Shown piece after piece: positions 16,114 to 25,569 of a stretch of DNA of 64,000 bases. The position numbers and the translations under genes were made by a program. Under the pieces are notes generated by a model that worked only from the letters and a program-made list of their open reading frames with translations, was not told where the DNA came from and ran no database searches. This stretch comes from Clostridium transplantifaecale (GTDB lineage Bacteria; Bacillota; Clostridia; Lachnospirales; Lachnospiraceae). Position 1 is the first letter of the stretch, and each line of letters begins with the position of its first letter. The stretch is from NCBI RefSeq assembly GCF_900626075.1, contig NZ_UYZY01000001.1, forward strand, positions 248,001 to 312,000, given 5' to 3'.

Positions 16114-17131
16114 GAAAGTAAAAAATGATCCGTCCAATATCGTATCCAGCCGGGTTCGTCTTTCAAGAAACTGGGAAGAATATAAATTCCCCTCCAGGCT
16201 TGATGAGGATGAAGCCAGATACATGGTAGGCCAGATGACCCAGGAACTTAAAAACTTGAAGGAGACGGACGGCCGCAGGTACGAGTGCAGGACACTGGAA
16301 AAGATGGAGGAGCTGGACCGCATGGAACTGCGGGAGCGCCGCCTGCTCAATAAAACACTGATGGAGAAGACGACACCGGGCAGCATTATTTATTCTGAGG
16401 ATGAGGCGGTGAGCCTGGTGCTTAACGGTGATGATCACATCCGCCTGCAGGTGCTTGCGCCGGGACTGAGACTGAAAGAATGCTATGAGGAGGCCGACAG
16501 GCTGGATGACTATATCAACGAAAAGTTCCCTTATGCATTCAGCAGCAAGTACGGCTATCTGACATCCTATCCCACAAATGTGGGGACCGGGATGAAGGCG
16601 TCTGTGGTTGTACACCTGCCGTCTCTTTCAACAAGCAAGCGGTTTCAGGAGCTTCTGGGGGATATGAGCCGGTTTGGGACAACGGTGAGGGGAGTTTACG
16701 GCCGGGGTTCGGAGAACAGCGGCGATCTCTATGAGATATATAACCAGAAAACGCTGGGAGTAAATGAGCAGGAAATTATGGAACTGGTGAGCAATGTGGC
16801 CGTCCAGCTTTCAGGCCAGGAGCGGGAGGTGAGGGAGGCATCCCTCGCAAAACACCGTCTGCTCCGTGAGGATGAGGTGTACAAATCATACGGTGTTCTT
16901 AAATACGCGAGAAAGCTTTCAATGAAGGAGGCGATGACTTTTCTCTCCCATTTACGGGCGGGCATCGCGGACGGCCTTGTGGAGACAAAGGAATTTGTCA
17001 GTATTTACAACATCATGATAGGAATCCAGCCGGCGAACCTTCAGAAATATTCCAGGCAGCCGCTCGGCAAGGATGAACTGGAAGTGGCGAGGGGAAGATA
17101 TATCAGGGAGCATCTCCCGGAACTAAAGTAG
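16097..17131 (+). CDS. mcsB: McsB protein arginine kinase
   Basis: A 344-residue phosphagen-kinase-fold protein. SSRVRLSRNWEEY at the N-terminus holds ATP-phosphate-binding arginines; NGDDHIRLQVLAPG, YLTSYPTNVGTGMKASVVVH and RGVYGRGSENSGDLYEIYNQ are characteristic of McsB. McsB phosphorylates arginine residues of damaged proteins and so marks them for ClpCP. Length is near the usual 350-360. It lies between mcsA and clpC, the standard order. No key residue is obviously missing. Confidence 0.95.
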   Translation: MTRWFEKVKNDPSNIVSSRVRLSRNWEEYKFPSRLDEDEARYMVGQMTQELKNLKETDGRRYECRTLEKMEELDRMELRERRLLNKTLMEKTTPGSIIYSEDEAVSLVLNGDDHIRLQVLAPGLRLKECYEEADRLDDYINEKFPYAFSSKYGYLTSYPTNVGTGMKASVVVHLPSLSTSKRFQELLGDMSRFGTTVRGVYGRGSENSGDLYEIYNQKTLGVNEQEIMELVSNVAVQLSGQEREVREASLAKHRLLREDEVYKSYGVLKYARKLSMKEAMTFLSHLRAGIADGLVETKEFVSIYNIMIGIQPANLQKYSRQPLGKDELEVARGRYIREHLPELK

Positions 17132-17138
17132 ATTAAGC

Positions 17139-17218
17139 ATAAAGTAAACTAACTATAAAGTAAACTAACTATAAAGTAAACTAACCATAAAGTATGCTAA
17201 GCATAAAGTAAACCAACC
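17139..17218 (+). repeat. Five tandem 16-bp repeats between mcsB and clpC
   Basis: Five direct copies of ATAAAGTAAACTAACT without spacers. The first three are almost perfect; the last two have a few changes. The array begins 7 bases after the mcsB stop and ends 27 bases before clpC. No stable hairpin is formed. It may be a neutral slippage array or may affect message stability or clpC translation. Confidence 0.9.
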
Positions 17219-17244
17219 AGGGGAATTTTCAGGAGGATCAATTT

Positions 17245-19719
17245 ATGATAGATCGTTTTACACAGAAGGCCAGGGAAGCAATCCGCCTGGCCGTGGACAC
17301 GGCGGAGGAGCTGGAACACGGGTACGTGGGGACAGAACATCTCCTTCTGGGGCTGATTAAGGAGGGAAGCGGCGTGGCTGCCGCCATCCTCGGACGATAT
17401 GATGTTACGGAAGAAAAAGTGCTGGAGCTGATGGAACGCCTGATATCACCGGCGGCGCCCACCAGAATTGCGGAACAGGCGGAGTATACGCCGGGAGCCA
17501 GGGCGGTACTTCAGGCAAGCTATGAGGAGGCCGTATTTTTTAAAGCGCCTCTGATTGGGACGGAGCATATACTCATTGCGATGATTAAAGAAGGGAAGTG
17601 CACGGCATCGCGCCTTCTCAATACGATGAATGTCAATATCCAGAAGCTGTATATTGATTTGATGGCGGCTATGGGGGACGACGCTCCCGCGGGCCGTGAG
17701 GAAGCGGCGGGACGCCTGAGAAAAGAGAAGGGCAACACACCGAATCTGGACAGTTTCAGCCGTGATCTGACCGAACTTGCGAAAGAGGGAAAGCTGGACC
17801 CGGTGATAGGGCGTGAAGTTGAGATGAAGAGAGTCATCCAGATCCTGAGCAGAAGAGGGAAGAACAACCCCTGCTTAATCGGTGAGCCGGGAGTTGGAAA
17901 AACCGCGGTTGTGGAAGGACTGGCTCAGCTTATTATCTCCGGCAATGTTCCGGAGACCATTGCAAAAAAGCGCGTTGTCAGCCTGGATCTGTCAGGAATG
18001 GTGGCAGGTTCCAAATACAGGGGTGAATTTGAGGAACGCATCAAGAAGGTTCTCTCCGAAGTCAAAGACGACGGAGATGTACTGCTGTTCATCGATGAAA
18101 TCCATACAATTATCGGCGCCGGAGGTGCGGAGGGGGCCATTGACGCGTCCAACATCCTGAAACCGTCCCTTGCAAGAGGGGAAATCCAGTTAATCGGCGC
18201 GACGACGGTGGAGGAATACCGCAAATATATTGAGAAGGATGCCGCTCTGGAACGCCGTTTCCAGCCGGTTATGGTGGAGGAACCGACGGAGGAAGATTCC
18301 GTCGCGATTCTGAGAGGACTCAGAAGCCGGTACGAGGAGCACCACAAGGTGACAATCACGGATGAGGCCCTGGAGGCTGCCGTCAAGCTGTCGGCCCGCT
18401 ATATCAACGACCGTTTCCTTCCCGATAAGGCCATTGACCTGATTGACGAGGCGTCTTCCAAGCTGCGTCTGACCGTGTATACGGAGCCGGATGAGATTAA
18501 GGCTCTGGAGGAAGAGATCAAAAAGCTGGAGCGCCAGAAAGAAGAGGCGATCAAGGCGGAGGCGTATGAAAAGGCCGGAGAGATCAAGAAAAAACAGGTA
18601 AGGAAGCATGACAAGATAGATAAAATCCGCGATAAGTGGCAGAAGGAGAAGAATTCCAGAAAACTGATTGTCGGAGAGAATGAGATAGCGGATATCGTAT
18701 CCGACTGGACCAGAATTCCGGTGCGCAAGCTGGCCGAGGAAGAGTCCGAGCGCCTTCTGAAACTGGAATCGATTCTCCACGAGAGGGTAGTGGGCCAGGA
18801 GGAGGCGGTGACGGCCGTCTCAAGAGCCATCCGGAGAGGCCGCGTGGGCCTTAAGGATCCGAAACGGCCGATTGGCTCCTTCCTGTTCCTTGGACCTACC
18901 GGCGTCGGCAAGACCGAGCTTTCCAAGGCGCTCTCCGAGGCTATGTTCGGCACGGAGAATGCGATGATCCGGGTTGACATGTCTGAATATATGGAGAAAC
19001 ACAGTGTATCCAAGATGATTGGCTCGCCGCCGGGATATGTGGGATATGAGGAGGGCGGACAGCTCAGTGAGAAGGTGCGCCGCAATCCGTATTCCGTCAT
19101 TCTGTTCGACGAGATCGAGAAAGCGCATCCGGACGTCTTTAATATTCTGCTCCAGATTCTGGACGACGGCCATATCACCGATGCCCAGGGCAGAAAGATT
19201 GACTTTAAGAATACGGTTCTCATCATGACCTCCAACGCGGGGGCGGAGAATATCATTTCACCGAAGCGTCTGGGATTCTCGTCCGATTCGGATGCGAAAA
19301 CGGACTATGAATTTATGAAAAACCGGGTTATGGACGAGGTTAAAAAAATGTTTAAACCGGAGTTCTTAAACCGTATCGACGAGATTATGGTGTTCCATCC
19401 GCTGAACCGCGAAAATATTAAAGAGATTGCCGGTATTATGCTGAAAACGATTATCAAACGGACTAAGGCACAGATTGGCATGAGCTTGAATGTGGATGAC
19501 GGAGCCGTAGAATATCTGGCCGAAAAAGGCTACGATGAGAAGTACGGAGCAAGGCCGCTCCGCCGGACAATCCAGAACCAGATAGAGGATAAGCTGTCGG
19601 AAGAACTGCTGGAAGGCCGCATTAAAAAGGAAGATGAAGTACTTGTGACCAAAGGAAAAGAGGGGCTGGAGTTCACCTTTAAAGAGGCCTTGAAAGAGAA
19701 TAAAATACTGGTCAAGTAA
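17245..19719 (+). CDS. clpC: ClpC AAA+ unfoldase subunit
   Basis: An 824-residue class I Clp ATPase. Order: double Clp_N domain (1-145); first AAA+ domain with Walker A GEPGVGKT and Walker B LLFIDEIHT; UVR-containing middle region (EEEIKKLERQKEEAIKAEAY) as in ClpC rather than ClpA/ClpE; second AAA+ domain with Walker A GPTGVGKT and Walker B ILFDEIEKAHP; C-terminal D2-small domain. It unfolds substrates, including arginine-phosphorylated proteins, for ClpP. AGGAGG precedes ATG 17245. The last gene of the operon; clpP is not in the window. Confidence 0.96.
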   Translation: MIDRFTQKAREAIRLAVDTAEELEHGYVGTEHLLLGLIKEGSGVAAAILGRYDVTEEKVLELMERLISPAAPTRIAEQAEYTPGARAVLQASYEEAVFFKAPLIGTEHILIAMIKEGKCTASRLLNTMNVNIQKLYIDLMAAMGDDAPAGREEAAGRLRKEKGNTPNLDSFSRDLTELAKEGKLDPVIGREVEMKRVIQILSRRGKNNPCLIGEPGVGKTAVVEGLAQLIISGNVPETIAKKRVVSLDLSGMVAGSKYRGEFEERIKKVLSEVKDDGDVLLFIDEIHTIIGAGGAEGAIDASNILKPSLARGEIQLIGATTVEEYRKYIEKDAALERRFQPVMVEEPTEEDSVAILRGLRSRYEEHHKVTITDEALEAAVKLSARYINDRFLPDKAIDLIDEASSKLRLTVYTEPDEIKALEEEIKKLERQKEEAIKAEAYEKAGEIKKKQVRKHDKIDKIRDKWQKEKNSRKLIVGENEIADIVSDWTRIPVRKLAEEESERLLKLESILHERVVGQEEAVTAVSRAIRRGRVGLKDPKRPIGSFLFLGPTGVGKTELSKALSEAMFGTENAMIRVDMSEYMEKHSVSKMIGSPPGYVGYEEGGQLSEKVRRNPYSVILFDEIEKAHPDVFNILLQILDDGHITDAQGRKIDFKNTVLIMTSNAGAENIISPKRLGFSSDSDAKTDYEFMKNRVMDEVKKMFKPEFLNRIDEIMVFHPLNRENIKEIAGIMLKTIIKRTKAQIGMSLNVDDGAVEYLAEKGYDEKYGARPLRRTIQNQIEDKLSEELLEGRIKKEDEVLVTKGKEGLEFTFKEALKENKILVK

Positions 19720-19784
19720 AAGAAACTGTGATAGAATGAGTTTACAGGAAGAAACACACAGAAGAATACCAGGAGGATAGATTT

Positions 19785-20198
19785 ATGCCAGTAGTTAACG
19801 AGTTAATCCGCATCGAGGATGACGGTACAATCAGTTTTGGCAATTATGAATTAGCTGCAAAGTCCAAATTGCAGGATTTTGAATACAAAGGGGACTTATA
19901 TAAAGTTAAAACTTTTCATGAGATAACAAAACTGGAGAGGAACGGAATGTTCGTTTATGAATCCGTACCGGGAACGGCAGTGAACCATTTTGCAGTTGAT
20001 GATTCCGAGATAACCTTCACCGTGGAGGGAAACCAGGATGCACAGATTACGGTACAGCTGGAAGATGAACACGAATACGAAGTATTTATCGACGGTGTTG
20101 CAGTCGGAGGTATGACGACCAACGTAAGCGGAAAACTTGTTTTAAGCGTGGAACTGAACGAAGGCGTAACGACAGAGATTAAGATTGCAGGAAGATAG
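19785..20198 (+). CDS. Conserved hypothetical 137-residue beta-rich protein
   Basis: A 137-residue acidic protein without signal peptide or membrane segment. The N half has FGNYELAAKSKLQDFEYKGD and YKVKTFHEITKLERNGM; the C half is a run of predicted beta strands (SEITFTVEGNQDAQITVQLE, YEVFIDGVAVGGMTTNVSGK) that looks like a small immunoglobulin or carbohydrate-binding-like sandwich. A strong AGGAGG site precedes ATG 19785 and a terminator follows, so it is a real single gene. I do not recognise a function. It lies between clpC and radA. Confidence 0.75.
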   Translation: MPVVNELIRIEDDGTISFGNYELAAKSKLQDFEYKGDLYKVKTFHEITKLERNGMFVYESVPGTAVNHFAVDDSEITFTVEGNQDAQITVQLEDEHEYEVFIDGVAVGGMTTNVSGKLVLSVELNEGVTTEIKIAGR

Positions 20199-20218
20199 AG
20201 ATAACTGATTTAACAGAG

Positions 20219-20252
20219 TGGAGGCGATCGGCGGATCAGCCTCCATTCTTTT
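20219..20252 (+). terminator. Terminator after the 137-residue protein gene
   Basis: TGGAGGC (20219-20225) pairs with GCCTCCA (20239-20245), followed by a T-rich tract. Confidence 0.75.
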
Positions 20253-20284
20253 GATAACGGTTTATGGCTAAAAGGGAGAAATGA

Positions 20285-21661
20285 ATGGCAAAAGCTAAGA
20301 CGAGCATATTTTTTTGCAGTGAGTGCGGTTTTGAGTCGGCGAAGTGGACCGGGCAGTGTCCGGCCTGCAAGGCATGGAATACGATGGTGGAGGAGCCTGT
20401 TTCCCAGGTAAAGACAGTGGGAAAGGGCGGAACGTCAGGAAGCAGGCGGGCGTCCTCGGACGCCAGGCCGGTGACGCTGGCGGAGATTGTGCTGGATGAA
20501 GAAGACAGAATCAGAACAGGATTTGAGGAGCTGGACCGCGTGCTCGGTTCCGGAATCGTGAGGGGTTCCCTGGTCCTGGTGGGCGGCGATCCGGGTATCG
20601 GAAAGTCCACTCTGCTCTTACAGGTCTGCAGAAATCTGGCAGGTCAGAAGCAGAAAGTTCTCTATATTTCAGGAGAAGAGTCATTAAAGCAGATCAAGCT
20701 CCGGGCTAACCGGATTGGAACTGTGGAAGGCCCTCTTTCATTTCTCTGTGAGACAAATCTGGGCACAATTGAGGAAGTGATTAAGAGGACCATGCCCGAT
20801 GCCGTTGTCATCGATTCGATACAGACAATGTATATGGAGGAAGTAACCTCTGCTCCGGGCAGCGTGAGCCAGGTGCGGGAGTGTACCAATATTCTGATGC
20901 AGATTGCAAAAGGCCTGGGCGTGATGGTCTTTATTATCGGGCATGTAACTAAGGAGGGCGTGGTGGCCGGTCCGAGAGTGCTGGAACATATGGTGGATAC
21001 GGTGCTTTATTTTGAGGGGGACCGTCATGCCTCCTACCGCATTCTGAGAGGAATTAAGAACCGTTTCGGTTCCACCAATGAAATCGGCGTATTTGAGATG
21101 AGGGAGGAAGGGCTTGCCGAGGTGAAGAATCCTTCGGAATTCATGTTGGACGGACGACCTGCCGGCGCGTCGGGTGCGGTGGCGGCCTGTTCTCTGGAGG
21201 GAACAAGGCCGATTATGCTGGAAGTCCAGGCCCTTGTGACAAAGACGAACTTCGGAATGCCCAGAAGAACAGCGGCCGGAACAGACTACAACCGTGTCAA
21301 TCTCCTGATGGCCGTGCTGGAAAAACGGTGCCGGTACGAGCTGTCCCAGTTCGACGCCTACGTCAATATCGCCGGAGGAATGAAGATGAATGAACCGGCC
21401 CTTGATCTGGCTATCGTGATGGCGCTCATTTCAAGCTACAAAGACCGGCCGGTGGATGAAAAGACGGTGATATTCGGGGAGGTCGGCCTCTCGGGTGAGG
21501 TGAGGGCCGTGTCTATGTCGGAACAGAGGGTGAATGAGGCGGTAAAACTTGGCTTTACACGATGCATCATGCCGCAGGTGAGCCTGGAGAAGCTAAAAAA
21601 GAGGAAAGATATCGAGCTTGCCGGAGCCAGCAATGTGAGGGAAGCCATTAACCTGATTTAG
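20285..21661 (+). CDS. radA: DNA repair protein RadA (Sms)
   Basis: A 458-residue protein with the RadA layout: an N-terminal zinc finger (CSECGFESAKWTGQCPAC), a RecA-like ATPase with Walker A GGDPGIGKST, the RadA-specific KNRFGS motif at about 257, and a C-terminal Lon-protease-like domain (MNEPALDLAIVMALISSY, FGEVGLSGEVRAV) without the protease dyad. RadA drives branch migration of recombination intermediates. Length and motifs are standard. In many Firmicutes radA follows clpC, as here with one gene between. Confidence 0.97.
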   Translation: MAKAKTSIFFCSECGFESAKWTGQCPACKAWNTMVEEPVSQVKTVGKGGTSGSRRASSDARPVTLAEIVLDEEDRIRTGFEELDRVLGSGIVRGSLVLVGGDPGIGKSTLLLQVCRNLAGQKQKVLYISGEESLKQIKLRANRIGTVEGPLSFLCETNLGTIEEVIKRTMPDAVVIDSIQTMYMEEVTSAPGSVSQVRECTNILMQIAKGLGVMVFIIGHVTKEGVVAGPRVLEHMVDTVLYFEGDRHASYRILRGIKNRFGSTNEIGVFEMREEGLAEVKNPSEFMLDGRPAGASGAVAACSLEGTRPIMLEVQALVTKTNFGMPRRTAAGTDYNRVNLLMAVLEKRCRYELSQFDAYVNIAGGMKMNEPALDLAIVMALISSYKDRPVDEKTVIFGEVGLSGEVRAVSMSEQRVNEAVKLGFTRCIMPQVSLEKLKKRKDIELAGASNVREAINLI

Positions 21662-21764
21662 AACCGTTATGAAGATGAGAAAATGTGGTTATTGTTATTC
21701 TGAAAGGAATAATTAGAACAGTTTATTTAATTGAAACAATTTTCGACAACTTTGGAAAAACTGA

Positions 21765-21793
21765 TTGACATATTGCCTGTCCTGTGGTATTAT
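21765..21793 (+). promoter_or_regulatory. Promoter of tRNA-Trp
   Basis: TTGACA (21765-21770), 17 bp, TATTAT (21788-21793), ending 18 bp before the mature tRNA start. Confidence 0.85.
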
Positions 21794-21811
21794 ACTTGGG
21801 CAGGCAATTTT

Positions 21812-21882
21812 AGGGGAATAGTTCAATGGCAGAGCAACGGTCTCCAAAACCGTTAATGGGGGTTCGAATCCCTCTTCCCCTG
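21812..21882 (+). tRNA. tRNA-Trp (anticodon CCA)
   Basis: A 71-nt cloverleaf: acceptor stem AGGGGAA with TTCCCCT, D arm GTTC/GAGC, anticodon stem ACGGT/ACCGT around CT-CCA-AA, variable loop TAAT, T arm GGGGG-TTCGAAT-CCCTC, and discriminator G. The anticodon CCA reads UGG, so it is tRNA-Trp. The 3' CCA is not encoded. It has its own promoter upstream and terminator downstream. Confidence 0.96.
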
Positions 21883-21898
21883 TTCATGATTAAGGAAT

Positions 21899-21949
21899 TA
21901 AAAAAAGCTCAGAAACCTTTGATTTTAGAAGGGAATCTGAGCTTTTTTT
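21899..21949 (+). terminator. Terminator of tRNA-Trp
   Basis: AAAAAAGCTCAG (21901-21912) pairs with CTGAGCTTTTTT (21937-21948) and runs into T residues. Confidence 0.88.
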
Positions 21950-22107
21950 GGGTTCCTGAAAAGAAGTTCCGCCTAAGGGGATTTATGTTAATCAAGATGG
22001 CATTATGATTGTTGTTATTGATATGATTTCCCCCCTCATTGCTTTCTTGACATGCCCCGGATTTTCCAGTATGCTTGTGATAACAGAAACAATGGGGAAA
22101 GGGGGAC

Positions 22108-24486
22108 ATGGACATTTTACTTGAGACGAAAGCAAAAGAATTTGTCTGCCGGCTTCAGAGAGCCTACCTGATGGAGCGTAATGTGCAGGAGGTTTTATCC
22201 TGCATGGATGAAGATGTGGAATGGATAGGGACCGGAGAACAGGAGATTGGGCGCGGAATCAGAAACGCGAGAGAATTTCTGGAACAGGAATACCGGTCGT
22301 TTCCAGGCTCATTTGCCATTGTGGAAGAAGAGTATAATGTGAGAATCCTGGACGGGAATACGGTCTCAATATTTGGAGCGCTGGTGGTGCAGGAGACGGG
22401 AAGAGAAGAGATTTTTGAGAGCCAGAGAATCCGTATGACCCTGCTGTGCCGGGAAGAGGACGGGGAACTCAGGATCTTGCAGATACATATGTCCGCCGGA
22501 AGTGAAAACCAGAAAGAAAATGAATTTTTCCCGAGAACAGTGCAGGAGAACAACACAGGAAGTTTGATACGGCTTCTGGACGAGCAGGCGATTTTACTGA
22601 GAGAACAGAACGAAAACCTGAATGCATTGATGGAAAATGTGCCGGGCGGCGTTATGTGCTGTGAATTTAATGAGAATCTGGATTTGCTGCAGTACAGCCG
22701 TGGCTTTCTTGATATGTTCGGATATACCAGGGAAGAGATGGAACATGAATTTAAGAATCAGTTCAAACGTCTGATTTATCCAGGTGATCTGGAAGCAACA
22801 TGGAAATCCGTATGTGAACAGCTTGCCAGGGGGAAGACAAAGAAGATCGAGTACCGTGTAATCTGCCGGGACGGGAGCCTGATGGCGGTCTTAGACCATG
22901 GCCAGCTGGTGGAGCGGAAAGGAAAGGAAGTATTTTACTGCATTCTGACCGACGTCACCGAAAACCGTAAAGTACTGGAGGAGCTTCGCCTGAGCCTGGA
23001 GAGACACAGGATCATAATGGAACAGACCAATGATATTATCTTCGAGTGGAATATGGCCGATGATTCTATTTCCTTTTCCGACAACTGGGTGAAGAAATTC
23101 GGGTATTATCCGATTTCAGAGAATGTCAGCTCGATGGCTGCCGTCAGCCATGTCCATCCCGACGACCTGCCGATTCTGATGAATGCGGTCCGTGATATGA
23201 AGAGAGATGTTGCAGTCAGTGAAATAGAAATACGGATAGCAAAGAACGATGGATCCTATCTGTGGTGCAGGATTAAGATTGCCCTGCAGGAGACCAGACA
23301 GGCCAGCAGAAAAAAGGCAATCGGCGTCATCTCGGACATAGACAAAGAGAAGAGAAATGTGGATATGCTGGTGGAGAAGGCGCTTCATGATGCGCTGACC
23401 GGCCTATATAACAAGGCGGCGACGGCGGAACTCGGAGGTAAATATATTGAAAAAGCCACCGCAGACTGTCCCTGTGCATTTGTCATTATCGATTTGGATA
23501 ATTTCAAATATATTAACGATGTTTATGGTCATTTAAGCGGAGACGTTCTTCTCTCCGATATCGCTCTGCTGTTGAAACGCACCTTCCGTTCGGGAGATAT
23601 TATCGGGCGGATTGGCGGGGATGAGTTCGTGGTGATTATGCCGGGAGCGCGTTCCCAGGATGTGATATCGGATAAATTTGAACAGATACGGGAGCGGATG
23701 GAGGAGTTCCTTGAACGCGACGGCTACATGTTATCCTGCAGCGCCGGGGTGGCATTTGCGCCCCTGGACGGCTGTGATTATCAGACCCTTTATAAAAATG
23801 CCGATTTAGCGCTGTATAAGGCGAAGGAGAAGGGCAAGAACCAATGTTCATTTTACCATTCAATCCTGCAGGCGGAGAACAGCATCAGACGCAGCGCCGC
23901 CCAGCTTCCGGCGGAGCTAAGGGGGCAGGAAGATTACAGGAACCAGACGCTGGGTGAGTATGTATTTACCGTGCTGCAGCAGGAGGAAGACATTTTCAAA
24001 GCCATATCACAGGTTCTGGAGATTGTGGGCAGGCAGTTTGGGGTCAGCCGCGTCTATATATTTGAAGATTCCGAGGACGGCGCAACCTGTTCCAATACAT
24101 TTGAATGGTGCAATGAAGGGGTGAAGCCGCAGAAGGATTTCCTTCAGGACGTGGAGTATACGGATGGCAACAGGTATGATGAACTGTTTGATGAGAACGG
24201 AATTTTCTACTGCCGGGACATCAACGGTCTCACCGGCAGGACAAAGGATGTGCTTGCATCACAGGAAATTGTCTCCATGCTGCAATGCCTGTTAAAGGAC
24301 AGAAAGAAAAGGAGCGGTTTCATCGGTTTTGACCAGTGCTGGGAAAAACGCATTTGGACCCGGGAGCAGATTAATGTGCTCAGCACTGTTTCAGGGGCGG
24401 TCGGGGTGTTTTTGACGCAGCTCCGGATGGAAAAGAAGATAAAAAAGTTGACGAACCAGGAAATAACCTCAGGACCGGTGGTTTAG
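22108..24486 (+). CDS. Multidomain diguanylate cyclase (NTF2-like, PAS, PAS, GGDEF, GAF)
   Basis: A 792-residue cytosolic signalling protein without membrane segments. Residues 1-130 look like an NTF2/SnoaL-type cup (DEDVEWIGTGEQEIGRG); about 165-290 and 295-410 are PAS domains (DMFGYTREEMEHEF, FSDNWVKKFGYYPI with a PAC-like tail); about 415-580 is GGDEF with the intact active site GGDEF at 503-507 and an I-site RSGD five residues before it; about 615-780 is GAF-like. It should make cyclic di-GMP with product inhibition. No EAL domain follows. The ligand domains suggest small-molecule sensing. It is a single gene after the tRNA; GGGGGA precedes the start. Confidence 0.9.
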   Translation: MDILLETKAKEFVCRLQRAYLMERNVQEVLSCMDEDVEWIGTGEQEIGRGIRNAREFLEQEYRSFPGSFAIVEEEYNVRILDGNTVSIFGALVVQETGREEIFESQRIRMTLLCREEDGELRILQIHMSAGSENQKENEFFPRTVQENNTGSLIRLLDEQAILLREQNENLNALMENVPGGVMCCEFNENLDLLQYSRGFLDMFGYTREEMEHEFKNQFKRLIYPGDLEATWKSVCEQLARGKTKKIEYRVICRDGSLMAVLDHGQLVERKGKEVFYCILTDVTENRKVLEELRLSLERHRIIMEQTNDIIFEWNMADDSISFSDNWVKKFGYYPISENVSSMAAVSHVHPDDLPILMNAVRDMKRDVAVSEIEIRIAKNDGSYLWCRIKIALQETRQASRKKAIGVISDIDKEKRNVDMLVEKALHDALTGLYNKAATAELGGKYIEKATADCPCAFVIIDLDNFKYINDVYGHLSGDVLLSDIALLLKRTFRSGDIIGRIGGDEFVVIMPGARSQDVISDKFEQIRERMEEFLERDGYMLSCSAGVAFAPLDGCDYQTLYKNADLALYKAKEKGKNQCSFYHSILQAENSIRRSAAQLPAELRGQEDYRNQTLGEYVFTVLQQEEDIFKAISQVLEIVGRQFGVSRVYIFEDSEDGATCSNTFEWCNEGVKPQKDFLQDVEYTDGNRYDELFDENGIFYCRDINGLTGRTKDVLASQEIVSMLQCLLKDRKKRSGFIGFDQCWEKRIWTREQINVLSTVSGAVGVFLTQLRMEKKIKKLTNQEITSGPVV

Positions 24487-24575
24487 ATGAAGCCGTATGG
24501 GCCGCAGCCCATGCCGGAGCTGCGCGCTCTGTTTACGAATTGAGTACCCCATATTGACACGTTCTTGTCAGTGAT

Positions 24576-24604
24576 TTGACATTATCTGGTAATCTCTATA
24601 TTAT
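24576..24604 (+). promoter_or_regulatory. Promoter of the 127-residue hypothetical gene
   Basis: TTGACA (24576-24581), 17 bp, TATTAT (24599-24604), 45 bp before ATG 24649. Another TTGACA at about 24554 has no matching -10. Confidence 0.8.
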
Positions 24605-24648
24605 AGTTAGATACTACTTGTTACATACAGGGCAGAGGAGGTAGACTT

Positions 24649-25032
24649 ATGGAGAAATCAGATCCTTTATTATTGCTTGACAATGGTACGCTGGCTTATA
24701 TTTTGGGGGATGGCGAGTATCGCTTTACAAATCTGAAGTTTGATGAAGCGAAAGCAATTATTGAGATGAAGGGGGAAGCGGAAGAAGAGGTAGTCCAGGT
24801 GTTCAGAAATCCTGAGCTGGAGAAGGTGATGTATGCCTATCTCGGACTTGAAGAGATGAAATTTAATTATGAACCCGAGGCACATCTGCATGTCGGTCAG
24901 GATGCGATTGCATTTAAGCTGTATGTCACCCCGTCCGGCACCCAGCCGATTGTTCTGGGGGAGGAAGGACAGCAGGCGGTAAAGATCAAGAATCTTTATA
25001 TTTACTGCCAGCATATTGTAAGGATGAAATAG
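24649..25032 (+). CDS. Hypothetical 127-residue protein
   Basis: A 127-residue acidic soluble protein with an AGAGGAGG site, its own promoter and a strong terminator, so it is a real single-gene unit. It begins MEKSDPLLLLDNGTLAYIL and contains alternating hydrophobic residues typical of a mixed alpha/beta fold (IEMKGEAEEEVVQVFRNPEL, IAFKLYVTPSG, LYIYCQHIVRMK). No signal peptide, membrane span or cysteine pair. I do not recognise the family; the neighbouring cyclase and HPr-like genes are separately transcribed and do not help. Confidence 0.72.
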   Translation: MEKSDPLLLLDNGTLAYILGDGEYRFTNLKFDEAKAIIEMKGEAEEEVVQVFRNPELEKVMYAYLGLEEMKFNYEPEAHLHVGQDAIAFKLYVTPSGTQPIVLGEEGQQAVKIKNLYIYCQHIVRMK

Positions 25033-25569
25033 GGCAAACGGTGTATGATGACGCCGCCCCGAACGGAAAATGCAGGGAGCCTGCGGATGTGACATGTCCG
25101 CAGGCTCCCTGTGCTTTGGACGCAGTCCTGCTCTATTGCTGAGGGGCTGCTCCCAAACAAACCGTATCAGCTTTACACACTGATAAAAATACCATTTCCA
25201 TTCCGGCCTGTAACAGAAAAATACGGAGATATATAAAAAAGAAAAGGGAAAGGATTGCGCTTGTCTGCGTAATAGACTATAATAAGAACGTATGTTTAGC
25301 TGGAAATTTTATGTAATCTTATAAATTTTGGCAAACTGTAAACCTTATCAAAAATAATCTTCACAACAGTTTCCGGGAACAAAAGTTACAAAAGAGAATA
25401 GAATTGTGAAATTAGTTATAAATTCCTGTATAACATGGAAGGTTTTGTCAATAATGTACAAAGGAAAAAAACGATTTTCCATCAAATATAATTTGACAAA
25501 ATTCGCGATTGATGCTATAAGTATTAATTGAATCAGCAATAAGTTGCACCAGTTAAAGGAGTTTTGATT
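25033..25569 (+). other. Intergenic region with terminator (25072-25112) and HPr-like promoter (25493-25521)
   Basis: A 16-bp perfect stem GCAGGGAGCCTGCGGA (25072-25087) with its complement at 25097-25112 ends the previous gene. The following 380 bp are AT-rich and hold no convincing gene. The promoter of the HPr-like gene is TTGACA (25493-25498), 17 bp, TATAAG (25516-25521). Confidence 0.75.

Noticed and set aside
17139-17218. CRISPR array
   Set aside because: The repeats are contiguous with no spacers, and no cas gene is near.
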